Source: Campylobacteraceae bacterium (lineage in GTDB: Bacteria > Campylobacterota > Campylobacteria > Campylobacterales > Sulfurovaceae). From it: a stretch of 5,315 bases of DNA. Location of the stretch: positions 1 to 5,315 of the forward strand of contig JALWNF010000087.1 in NCBI GenBank assembly GCA_026995985.1, given 5' to 3'. The notes beneath the pieces are model-generated. The model saw only the letters and a program-made list of their open reading frames with translations, did not search any database and had not been told where the DNA came from. Made by a program: the position numbers and the translations under genes. Below, piece after piece: positions 1 through 4,232 of this stretch (position 1 is its first letter; each line of letters opens with the position of its first letter).

Positions 1-739
1 CTTAGCTCATGGAACAACAACTATTGTCAATGCGGCCAAAGAGCCTGAGATTGTGCAACTTTGTGAGATGTTGGCTGATGCAGGGGTTAAGATAGATGGG
101 ATTGGAACATCAGAGATTGTTGTTGAGGGAACAGGGCAGAGGTCATTAACCTTTAAAGAGGTAGAGATTATTCCTGACCGTATTGAGGCTGGTACCTACC
201 TCTGTGCAGCAGCGATTACCAACTCAACCATTACTCTAGAGAAGGTAAACCCTACACATATTGAAGCCTCTGTTAATAAGCTTGAAGAGATGGGGTGTAG
301 CTTCAAGATAGACAAAGAGAGCATTACTATTAGTGGTACAAGTAGACTAAAGCCTGTCTCATTGGTAACTACAGAGTACCCTGGATTTCCTACAGATATG
401 CAAGCACAATTTATGGCAGTAGCTACAATGGCAATAGGCGAATCACTTATAGAGGAGCGACTTTTTGAGAACCGATTTATGCATGTCTCAGAGTTAAACC
501 GTTTAGGTGCTGATATTTGGTTAAAAGGTTCAGTCGCAGCTGTTAGACCTGTAGCAAAGCTCTATGGTGCAGATGTAATGGCAACCGATTTACGTGCTAG
601 TTCAGCTTTGGTTCTAGCCGCTCTTGTAGCAGAGGGGGTTACTAATGTTCATAGAATTTATCACCTAGATAGAGGGTATGACAATTTAGAGGGAAAACTC
701 TCGGCTTTAGGAGCGAAGATAGAGCGTTTGAGTGAGTAG
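1..739 (+). CDS. murA: UDP-N-acetylglucosamine 1-carboxyvinyltransferase MurA, C-terminal part
   Basis: MurA transfers enolpyruvate from PEP to UDP-GlcNAc, the first committed cytoplasmic step of peptidoglycan synthesis. The frame is open from base 2 and gives 245 residues. E. coli MurA has 419, so roughly the first 175 residues, including the loop with the PEP-binding cysteine, lie left of the window. Family signatures seen in order are [16 protein letters not shown] at the left edge, [19 protein letters not shown] (its Asp, codon 395-397, corresponds to catalytic Asp305 of E. coli), [25 protein letters not shown] (Arg corresponding to Arg371) and [16 protein letters not shown]. The GTG at 53 is an internal valine, not a start, because the MurA homology continues upstream of it. 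The C-terminus ends [10 protein letters not shown] at the usual length. The stop codon TAG lies inside a stem-loop. Identity is near certain; only the truncation by the window edge limits the entry. Confidence 0.97.
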   Translation, partial: LAHGTTTIVNAAKEPEIVQLCEMLADAGVKIDGIGTSEIVVEGTGQRSLTFKEVEIIPDRIEAGTYLCAAAITNSTITLEKVNPTHIEASVNKLEEMGCSFKIDKESITISGTSRLKPVSLVTTEYPGFPTDMQAQFMAVATMAIGESLIEERLFENRFMHVSELNRLGADIWLKGSVAAVRPVAKLYGADVMATDLRASSALVLAALVAEGVTNVHRIYHLDRGYDNLEGKLSALGAKIERLSE

Positions 740-756
740 CTTGTTTGCTACTCACT
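731..756. terminator. Stem-loop at the murA end, probable bidirectional terminator
   Basis: AGTGAGTAGC (731-740) and GCTACTCACT (747-756) form a perfect 10-bp stem with a six-base loop TTGTTT. The left arm contains the murA stop codon (737-739). The stem lies five bases beyond the stop of the small minus-strand gene at 761-868, so it could end transcripts from both sides. Neither side has a clean T-run; the right flank is only generally AT-rich. Efficient intrinsic termination is therefore an inference. Confidence 0.55.
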
Positions 757-760
757 GTGA

Positions 761-868
761 TTATAATATATTGCTAAGCTTAGAGACAAGGAACATAGCA
801 ACTGTTGTCAATATTGCGATAGAGATAGCATAAGCGAGAGGTGATATTGTTGTATTTTGATTATCCAT
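761..868 (-). CDS. Small single-pass membrane protein, 35 residues, function unknown
   Basis: This short minus-strand gene starts at ATG 868-866 and stops at TAA 763-761. The protein begins MDNQNTTISPLAYAISIAI and ends FLVSKLSNIL. A polar N-terminus of about 8 residues is followed by one hydrophobic stretch (about residues 9-29) and a short tail with one lysine, a typical shape for a small inner-membrane subunit or regulator. Support comes from three signs together: a good Shine-Dalgarno AAAGGA six or seven bases before the ATG, a TATAAT box about 30 bases upstream on the same strand, and a stem-loop just past the stop. It lies tail-to-tail with murA and shares the stem-loop with it. I do not recognise the family. 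Tiny membrane subunits of respiratory oxidases have this size and shape, but no sequence signature points to one. Confidence 0.6.
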   Translation of the reverse strand: MDNQNTTISPLAYAISIAILTTVAMFLVSKLSNIL

Positions 869-898
869 AATAGTTCCTTTCTCTTTGTGATTAAAAAT

Positions 899-904
899 AT
901 TATA
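899..904 (-). promoter_or_regulatory. -10 box for the small membrane protein gene
   Basis: TATAAT on the minus strand would start transcription near 892, giving a leader of about 24 bases that contains the Shine-Dalgarno site. The upstream DNA (905-950) is almost pure A/T without a clear -35 box, as known for Campylobacterota sigma-70 promoters. The AT-richness also makes chance matches likely. Confidence 0.4.
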
Positions 905-977
905 AAATAATTTAAATTAAAATAAATTTAATTTCTTAAGAAAAATTTTATATATCTTCTTTAAATACTCTTTTGGG

Positions 978-1007
978 TAAGATATTACATTAATTGCTAA
1001 GTAAGGA
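978..1007 (+). promoter_or_regulatory. Possible -10 box and ribosome binding site before the membrane gene
   Basis: TAAGAT (978-983) is a plausible but imperfect -10 box. It would give a start near 990 and a leader of about 23 bases. AAGGA (1003-1007), five bases before ATG 1013, is a good Shine-Dalgarno site and supports that start. The divergent small gene and this gene share the AT-rich spacer 869-1012; nothing else is seen in it. Confidence 0.35.
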
Positions 1008-1012
1008 AAAGT

Positions 1013-1873
1013 ATGTTGCATGAAATTCTATTGGTAACCATTCTTATTTTATTATTGGGAGAGTATATACCATTTACTAAGAGTCTTTGGAGAAAGATTG
1101 GTTCAGCGTTAAAGCGTTTTGGAACTTGGTTTCTAGAGAGATATGAAAAGAGACTCTACCGTACAAAAGAGGAGTATAAGCAGAGTGAAGAGAAGAAGGT
1201 TCAACTTAAAAACTTCTTTGCACGAGTTATATTTTTTATATCAGCTATTATAGTTGTTCTATTTTTAGAGATTTTTTGGGAGCTTGGTTTTAAAAAGACC
1301 TCACAAACATTCCAAAAGAGTAAAATAGCCTCTTTTTTTAGAAAACATATTGAAAATATGAATCGTTATGTTGTTTTAATCCTCTTTGGAGTACCTTTCT
1401 TGCTTATGGAGGTGTTAGGGTTTATTGCACTTGGCTTTTTAGCTTCGGGGCATATTGTTATCTTTGTTGCACTCTATCTCTTTAAGGTACTTTTCTTTAT
1501 ACCTGTCCATTTTATTTTAGAGGTAGGAAATGAGAAGCTTATGAGTATCGACTGGTTCAAACGTCGATACGACATGGTTATGGAACTCCTCGCATGGTTT
1601 AAAAAGTCACAAACCTATGTAAAGGTTCATAACTTTACAGAGAATATTGGAGCCTACTTAAAAGGGTTTAAAAATCTCTTCTCTAGTCAAGTGGTCAACA
1701 TTAAAAAAGCATTTGAGGGTGAAGATTTACTCTCAGAGGAGTGTGAAGCTCTTCGAGTAGAGCTTACAGCACTAGAAGATAAACTCGGTAAAGAGAATGT
1801 TGACAAGGCTCTCTATATTAAATTCTTAGAGTGTATTAACAGACATATTAAAGAGGTTAAAGAGGAGAGCTAA
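1013..1873 (+). CDS. Multi-pass membrane protein with charged C-terminal helical tail, unknown function
   Basis: This is a 286-residue protein that I cannot assign to a named family. Four hydrophobic stretches are visible, at about residues 4-20, 70-90, 118-143 and 144-168; the last two form a hairpin. Residues 25-68 are strongly basic (WRKIGSALKRF, EKRLYRTKEEYKQSEEKK), predicting a cytoplasmic loop. The tail from about 175 is soluble and helical; residues 236-284 are rich in E, K and L and may form a coiled coil. No catalytic motif or transporter signature is seen. The start ATG has Shine-Dalgarno AAGGA. Codon use is similar to murA and the dehydrogenase, so it looks like a native core gene. 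Its TAA stop (1871-1873) overlaps the orphan fragment of the dehydrogenase end, which suggests that the two genes once met tail-to-tail here. Confidence 0.85.
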   Translation: MLHEILLVTILILLLGEYIPFTKSLWRKIGSALKRFGTWFLERYEKRLYRTKEEYKQSEEKKVQLKNFFARVIFFISAIIVVLFLEIFWELGFKKTSQTFQKSKIASFFRKHIENMNRYVVLILFGVPFLLMEVLGFIALGFLASGHIVIFVALYLFKVLFFIPVHFILEVGNEKLMSIDWFKRRYDMVMELLAWFKKSQTYVKVHNFTENIGAYLKGFKNLFSSQVVNIKKAFEGEDLLSEECEALRVELTALEDKLGKENVDKALYIKFLECINRHIKEVKEES

Positions 1874-1909
1874 TCTTCTTTAATCTTCCAAGGAAGTCCT
1901 TGAACCATT
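1870..1909 (-). repeat. Left copy of the direct repeat: orphan 3' end of the dehydrogenase gene
   Basis: Read on the minus strand, 1908-1870 encodes MVQGLPWKIKED followed by TAG, the same C-terminus as the full gene at 4193-5315 (MVQGLPWKIRED, TAA). The nucleotides match in 37 of 40 positions. The three differences are TAG/TAA, AAA/AGA (K/R) and GGA/GGG (silent). Upstream of this codon run the similarity stops at once and a stop codon follows, so the fragment is not expressed as a gene. Its TAG overlaps the TAA of the membrane gene on the other strand. Confidence 0.85.
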
Positions 1910-2044
1910 TATTTGTTCCCGGCGTATCCTACTTAAATAAAAAATAATAAGAGGCTACGGTGTCAGACCCCAAATAGATAATAAAACTTAAAATAATATA
2001 AAATAATTACAATTTGACACATTATTATTGAAATCTATTTTTTT
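1910..2044. other. Left edge of the island, non-coding, with GC-rich palindrome
   Basis: No reading frame of useful length is present on either strand. The stretch is AT-rich except for two GC-rich patches: TTCCCGGCGTATCC (1916-1929) and GGCTACGGTGTCAGACCCC (1953-1971). In the latter, GGTGTC-A-GACCCC (1959-1971) is an interrupted palindrome with one mismatch. I recall GTCAGACCCC-type sequences flanking REP-associated tyrosine transposase (IS200-like Y1) genes, but cannot verify that here. If right, it would be a transposon end left behind. Confidence 0.35.
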
Positions 2045-2054
2045 ATGTTAAAAT
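2014..2054 (+). promoter_or_regulatory. Promoter of the Rpn remnant / toxin-antitoxin operon
   Basis: TGTTAAAAT (2046-2054) is an extended -10 box (TGn followed by TAAAAT) giving a start near 2061. TTGAAA (2028-2033) lies 15 bases upstream as a possible -35. A perfect TTGACA (2014-2019) is 29 bases from this -10, too far; it could pair only with the weak TATTTT at 2036-2041. Because the -10 covers 2049-2054, the ATG at 2045 cannot be the working start of the following gene. Confidence 0.5.
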
Positions 2055-2085
2055 ACTCAAAATTCAAAATAAAGGTTTTGAGTAT
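2053..2085. repeat. Perfect 10-bp inverted repeat over the promoter and first start codon
   Basis: ATACTCAAAA (2053-2062) and TTTTGAGTAT (2076-2085) are perfect inverted copies around a 13-base centre. Arm centres are 23 bp apart, about two helical turns, as expected for a dimeric repressor site. The left arm touches the -10 box; the right arm runs into ATG 2084, and the Shine-Dalgarno AAAGG (2071-2075) is in the loop. It could be an operator for autoregulation, or a hairpin masking the ribosome binding site if transcription starts upstream. Confidence 0.5.
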
Positions 2086-2197
2086 GGGTAAAAAAGATGT
2101 AATCAGTAAAGAGATACTCAAAAACATAGCACGAGATAAGATTGATTATACTTATGATATAATTGATTTAAAGTATTATACTAAAAAGGAGTCAACC
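2084..2197 (+). pseudogene. Remnant of an Rpn-family (PD-(D/E)XK) nuclease gene, core deleted
   Basis: From ATG 2084, which has Shine-Dalgarno AAAGG eight bases upstream, the frame reads MGKKDVISKEILKNIARD, then KIDYTYDIIDL. The first block resembles the conserved N-terminus of Rpn/YhgA-like recombination-promoting nucleases. The second resembles a block that in full proteins lies well over 100 residues later, just after the nuclease core (typically NIDYSYDIIDM). Residue 18 is joined directly to this block, so the acidic catalytic core (D and ExQ motifs) is missing. The frame stays open into the antitoxin at 2198. Either this is a harmless leader remnant or the product is an N-terminally extended antitoxin of 139 residues. 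The family match is from memory of Campylobacterota members and could not be tested by alignment. Confidence 0.45.
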
Positions 2198-2200
2198 GTG
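2184..2200 (+). promoter_or_regulatory. Strong ribosome binding site that points to GTG 2198 as antitoxin start
   Basis: AAAAGGAG (2184-2191) is the best Shine-Dalgarno match in this operon and stands six bases before GTG 2198-2200. It lies inside the open frame that continues from ATG 2084, where such a site would have no role if the longer protein were the only product. Confidence 0.55.
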
Positions 2201-2503
2201 CAAGTAGCTCTAAATCTTGGAACAATCAATATCAATGACCAAGAGGTCGCTAGGTTTATTCAAAACAAAAATATTGATGAGATGAAAGAACTCTTTCTAA
2301 ACTTTTTAAAAAATCAAATCACTACACATCAAAAAAGCGATAGTTTAGATAACCGACTTAAAAATTTAAAAGTCATTAATCCTGAAAAAAGCAGACGAGT
2401 TAGAGAGGCTTTGGACTCACTCAATAAAAAGTTAGAACCATTAAAGAACATTGATATTGAGCTAGAAAAAGATAGATACATAAAAGAGAAATTTTCACTA
2501 TGA
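2198..2503 (+). CDS. Putative antitoxin of the PIN toxin, 101 residues from GTG
   Basis: The protein starts MQVALNLGTININDQEV and ends DRYIKEKFSL. It is placed as the antitoxin because it is small, charged, directly upstream of a PIN-domain toxin, and overlaps that gene by four bases (ATGA, 2500-2503), which implies coupled translation. Residues 2-11 look like a beta strand, followed by helices at about 14-22 and 26-40 (NIDEMKELFLNFLKNQ), which fits a small DNA-binding or dimerisation domain. Residues 60-101 are highly charged (PEKSRRVREALDSLNKKLE) and could be the toxin-neutralising tail. I do not recognise a named family. The start is chosen by the strong AAAAGGAG site; ATG 2084 (139 residues, including the Rpn-like remnant) is the main alternative, while ATG 2045 falls within the promoter. 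Confidence 0.7.
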   Translation: MQVALNLGTININDQEVARFIQNKNIDEMKELFLNFLKNQITTHQKSDSLDNRLKNLKVINPEKSRRVREALDSLNKKLEPLKNIDIELEKDRYIKEKFSL

Positions 2504-2925
2504 GTATAAAAATATACATTGATACCAATATCTATCTGAACTCTATACTTAACCGAGATGAAGGGATTTCAAAAGAGATTCTTAGTTTCTTAGCAGGTGT
2601 AGATGTGGAACTTTATCTCAATGATATATCTATTATTAATATCCACTATATCATCAAAAAAACATTTGACAGAGAGGGTGTAATAGAGGAGTTGAGAACC
2701 ATACAACAAGAGAACAGTCTTGTTTCGGTTGATGAAGAGATTATAGAGAACTCCTTGGATAGTGATTTTAAAGATTTTGAAGATGCTGTTCAATATTTTT
2801 GTGCAAAAAAGATAGATGCCGAATTGATTATTACTGATAATATTAAAGATTATAAACTCTCTAATATTCGTGTTATCTCTGCTAAAGATTTTTATAAAGA
2901 GTATATTGAACTAAGAGGAGAGTAA
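2500..2925 (+). CDS. PIN-domain RNase toxin (VapC-like, PIN_3 type)
   Basis: PIN proteins are Mg-dependent ribonucleases; as toxins they cut tRNA, rRNA or mRNA until bound by an antitoxin. The 141 residues cover one whole PIN domain. Strand 1 carries YIDTNIYLN with Asp8. The second helix reads NDISIINIHYIIKK, where classical VapC proteins have a Glu and this subfamily usually has Asn (Asn47). The central signature DFKDFEDAVQYFCA (residues 89-102) supplies Asp92, Glu94 and Asp95, and IITDNIKDY (110-118) supplies Asp117. Relatives usually have TRN where this one has TDN (112-114). The C-terminus VISAKDFYKEYI fits the family end. It overlaps the antitoxin by ATGA and has no strong ribosome binding site of its own, so it probably depends on translation of the antitoxin. 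All acidic metal-binding positions expected for the subfamily are present, so it looks active. Confidence 0.88.
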   Translation: MSIKIYIDTNIYLNSILNRDEGISKEILSFLAGVDVELYLNDISIINIHYIIKKTFDREGVIEELRTIQQENSLVSVDEEIIENSLDSDFKDFEDAVQYFCAKKIDAELIITDNIKDYKLSNIRVISAKDFYKEYIELRGE

Positions 2926-2948
2926 CACTTATCATAGGAGATAAAGCC

Positions 2949-3165
2949 ATGAAAGAAGAGTACGATTTAAGCACAATGAAATCAAGACCAAACCCTTATG
3001 TTAAACAGTTAAAAAAAACAAGTTACCATGAGGTTAGAAGAGGATGTTATTGATTACTTTAAAAAGATGGCAGAGGGAGTAGGTATACCTTATCAGAGTC
3101 TTATTAATCTTTATTTGAGAGATTATGTCTCTTCTAATCGTGAGTTAAAGATGCAGTGGCTGTGA
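2949..3165 (+). pseudogene. BrnA/CopG-type antitoxin gene with +1 frameshift at an A8 run
   Basis: A ribbon-helix-helix antitoxin split over two frames. ATG 2949 has Shine-Dalgarno AGGAG (2936-2940), eight bases upstream, and lies 23 bases after the PIN stop. Frame one reads MKEEYDLSTMKSRPNPYVK, then hits a stop at 3051 after 34 codons. The other frame continues with QVTMRLEEDVIDYFKKMAE and IPYQSLINLYLRDYVSSNRE to TGA 3163-3165. Removing one A from the run at 3011-3018 joins them into a continuous 71-residue protein of normal family length. BrnA-type antitoxins bind and repress their own promoter and normally pair with a BrnT toxin, of which there is no trace here. The cause may be a real mutation, a variable homopolymer, transcript slippage or a sequencing error. 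The second half contains its own ATG at 3028 and the complete strand-helix-helix core, but without a good ribosome binding site. Confidence 0.8.
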
Positions 3166-3189
3166 GAATTAATTAAAATAACTTTTTTA

Positions 3190-3198
3190 TGCTATAAT
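3190..3198 (+). promoter_or_regulatory. Extended -10 promoter of the helix-turn-helix gene
   Basis: TGCTATAAT is a perfect extended -10 box (TGn-TATAAT). Transcription would start near 3205, leaving a leader of about 24 bases before ATG 3229. It is the best promoter in the window. It shows that the gene is transcribed separately from the toxin-antitoxin operon. A T-run (3183-3188) lies just upstream. Confidence 0.7.
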
Positions 3199-3216
3199 AT
3201 TGTTAATACAACAATA
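3198..3216. promoter_or_regulatory. 19-bp dyad at the transcription start, probable operator
   Basis: TATTGTT (3198-3204) and AACAATA (3210-3216) are perfect inverted arms around AATAC, covering the predicted start point. The size fits a dimer of a phage-CI-like helix-turn-helix protein, and the next gene encodes one. Autorepression is an inference from this placement. Confidence 0.55.
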
Positions 3217-3228
3217 AAAGAGTAAAAA

Positions 3229-4206
3229 ATGAACAAACAAAAACTTTTTGACCAAGCTCTAAAATATCATAATATGACAAAAAAAGAGTTCGCCCAAAAG
3301 AGTAATATACCTTACGACACAGTAACAGGTTGGAGAAGAAATGGTTCTGTGCCTGACTTTGCATTTGTACTGCTCAAAAAGATAGCCTTTACTGAAAACC
3401 CTAGACGACATCAGATTATATTAAAACCCACACCCATTAAGTTAACAGATAAATTAAAAAAAGAGATACAAGTAGCTTTTTGGGGTAAAGACTATGAGGT
3501 TAGCTATATACTCAAAGAGGTACGAAGAGGTAATCCTAAATTTGTAAAACCATTTTTTGAAAATCTATTTTATGGGGATATTTTAAAGATATTACCAATA
3601 AAAGCAATAGAGAAGCTACTTCCGACTATTGATAAACTTTTTAAAGAGCAGACGGCTCTATTTTGGCGAAATGTTGTGAAGATGTATAGAGAGGGAGGAG
3701 TAACACTTGAACCTTATGAAAAACCAAAAACAGATGACCCTTACAATCTACTACTTTATAAACTAAAAGCCCTATGTGACAGAACCGATACCATTAAAGA
3801 TTTGTTTGACATCTATTTTCTCTTTAAAATTTTAAAACCTATTAATTTGAATCAGATGTTACTTGATTTAGAGTTTAAATTTTTGGAGACTACGGGGTAT
3901 GTGTATAACGCTGAGACGATTATTAACGCTCTAAATATTACACGAAGATGGGACATTGTCTTGACAGGAGATGCTAAAGTGCATTATGCAATGAAAGAGG
4001 CAATCATTGCTTTTCAAAATGATTTTGCCAATACACTGCTTTTAGCTCCAAAAGAGTTGGACTTTTCTTATGAGACTTATGTCAAAAAACAGATGGAAAA
4101 AAATAACTGTTCAACTGTTGAAGAGTATTTGAGCTTTTTTGAAGAGAATGTTTTTATAGAGGAGGAGTGTAAAAATATGGAAGAGAAGATAGTTAATCTT
4201 CTCTAA
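3229..4206 (+). CDS. Helix-turn-helix protein with AbiEii-like C-terminal half, function unproven
   Basis: The protein has 325 residues. Residues 4-52 form a phage-repressor-type helix-turn-helix: MTKKEFAQKSNIPYDTVTGW followed by RRNGSVPDFAFVLL. Residues about 75-135 (AFWGKDYEVSYILKEVRRGN, FVKPFFENLFYGDI) are a conserved-looking helical region that I cannot name. In residues 173-220, KLKALCDRTDTIKDLFDIYF resembles the helical part of AbiEii/AbiGii nucleotidyltransferase toxins, whose usual pattern is KLxALxxR, KDxxDLYFL and a later Kf. The nucleotidyltransferase core (GGT/GGS and DxD motifs) is absent. One reading is a fusion of an upstream regulator or antitoxin with the tail of a lost toxin; another is a stand-alone family. 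The ATG follows AAAAGAG at good spacing. The gene ends inside the right direct repeat and overlaps the dehydrogenase end by 14 bases on the opposite strand. The helix-turn-helix is firm; the AbiEii link is weak. Confidence 0.75.
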   Translation: MNKQKLFDQALKYHNMTKKEFAQKSNIPYDTVTGWRRNGSVPDFAFVLLKKIAFTENPRRHQIILKPTPIKLTDKLKKEIQVAFWGKDYEVSYILKEVRRGNPKFVKPFFENLFYGDILKILPIKAIEKLLPTIDKLFKEQTALFWRNVVKMYREGGVTLEPYEKPKTDDPYNLLLYKLKALCDRTDTIKDLFDIYFLFKILKPINLNQMLLDLEFKFLETTGYVYNAETIINALNITRRWDIVLTGDAKVHYAMKEAIIAFQNDFANTLLLAPKELDFSYETYVKKQMEKNNCSTVEEYLSFFEENVFIEEECKNMEEKIVNLL

Positions 4207-4232
4207 TCTTCCAAGGAAGCCCTTGAACCATT
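4193..4232 (-). repeat. Right copy of the direct repeat: functional end of the dehydrogenase gene
   Basis: This copy completes the dehydrogenase with MVQGLPWKIRED and TAA. It matches 1870-1909 at 37 of 40 positions, in the same orientation. An imperfect dyad CAAGGA-AG-CCCTTG lies inside; the left copy has it perfect (CAAGGA-AG-TCCTTG). Since it is coding sequence the dyad may be accidental. The plus-strand helix-turn-helix gene takes its last three codons and its stop from this repeat. Confidence 0.85.

Larger units (their letters stand above)
1870..4232. mobile_element. Candidate 2.3-kb accessory island bounded by 40-bp direct repeats
   Basis: The interval is framed by two copies of the end of the dehydrogenase gene in the same orientation, 2323 bp apart. 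It carries toxin-antitoxin and defence-like genes, two of them broken, all on the plus strand, while the flanking genes are housekeeping. Two flanking copies of a gene end, one completing the gene and one an orphan, are what site-specific insertion into a 3' end leaves. No integrase, transposase or relaxase is encoded, so it would be a non-autonomous or decayed element, or a product of illegitimate recombination. The boundaries come from the repeats alone; an uninterrupted relative would be needed to confirm them. Confidence 0.45.

Noticed and set aside
53..55. GTG as start of murA
   Set aside because: MurA homology ([15 protein letters not shown]) continues in frame upstream; the gene is cut by the window edge.
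2014..2019. Perfect TTGACA as -35 box for the extended -10 at 2046
   Set aside because: The spacing is 29 bases instead of about 17; it could serve only a weak second -10 (TATTTT, 2036-2041).
2045..2083. ATG 2045 as antitoxin start
   Set aside because: The -10 box (2046-2054) covers these codons, no ribosome binding site precedes them, and better starts exist at 2084 and 2198.
1910..2083. Short minus-strand frames and possible small RNA in the left spacer
   Set aside because: The longest frame is under 20 codons with no ribosome site, and no convincing terminator or structure beyond the noted repeats is seen.
2590..2793. 67-codon minus-strand open frame inside the PIN gene
   Set aside because: It lies wholly opposite a well-supported PIN gene, has no ribosome binding site, and its AT-driven composition shows no domain.
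1870..4232. Hidden integrase or transposase gene in the islet
   Set aside because: All frames longer than about 60 codons were accounted for; none shows tyrosine or serine recombinase, DDE or Y1 motifs.
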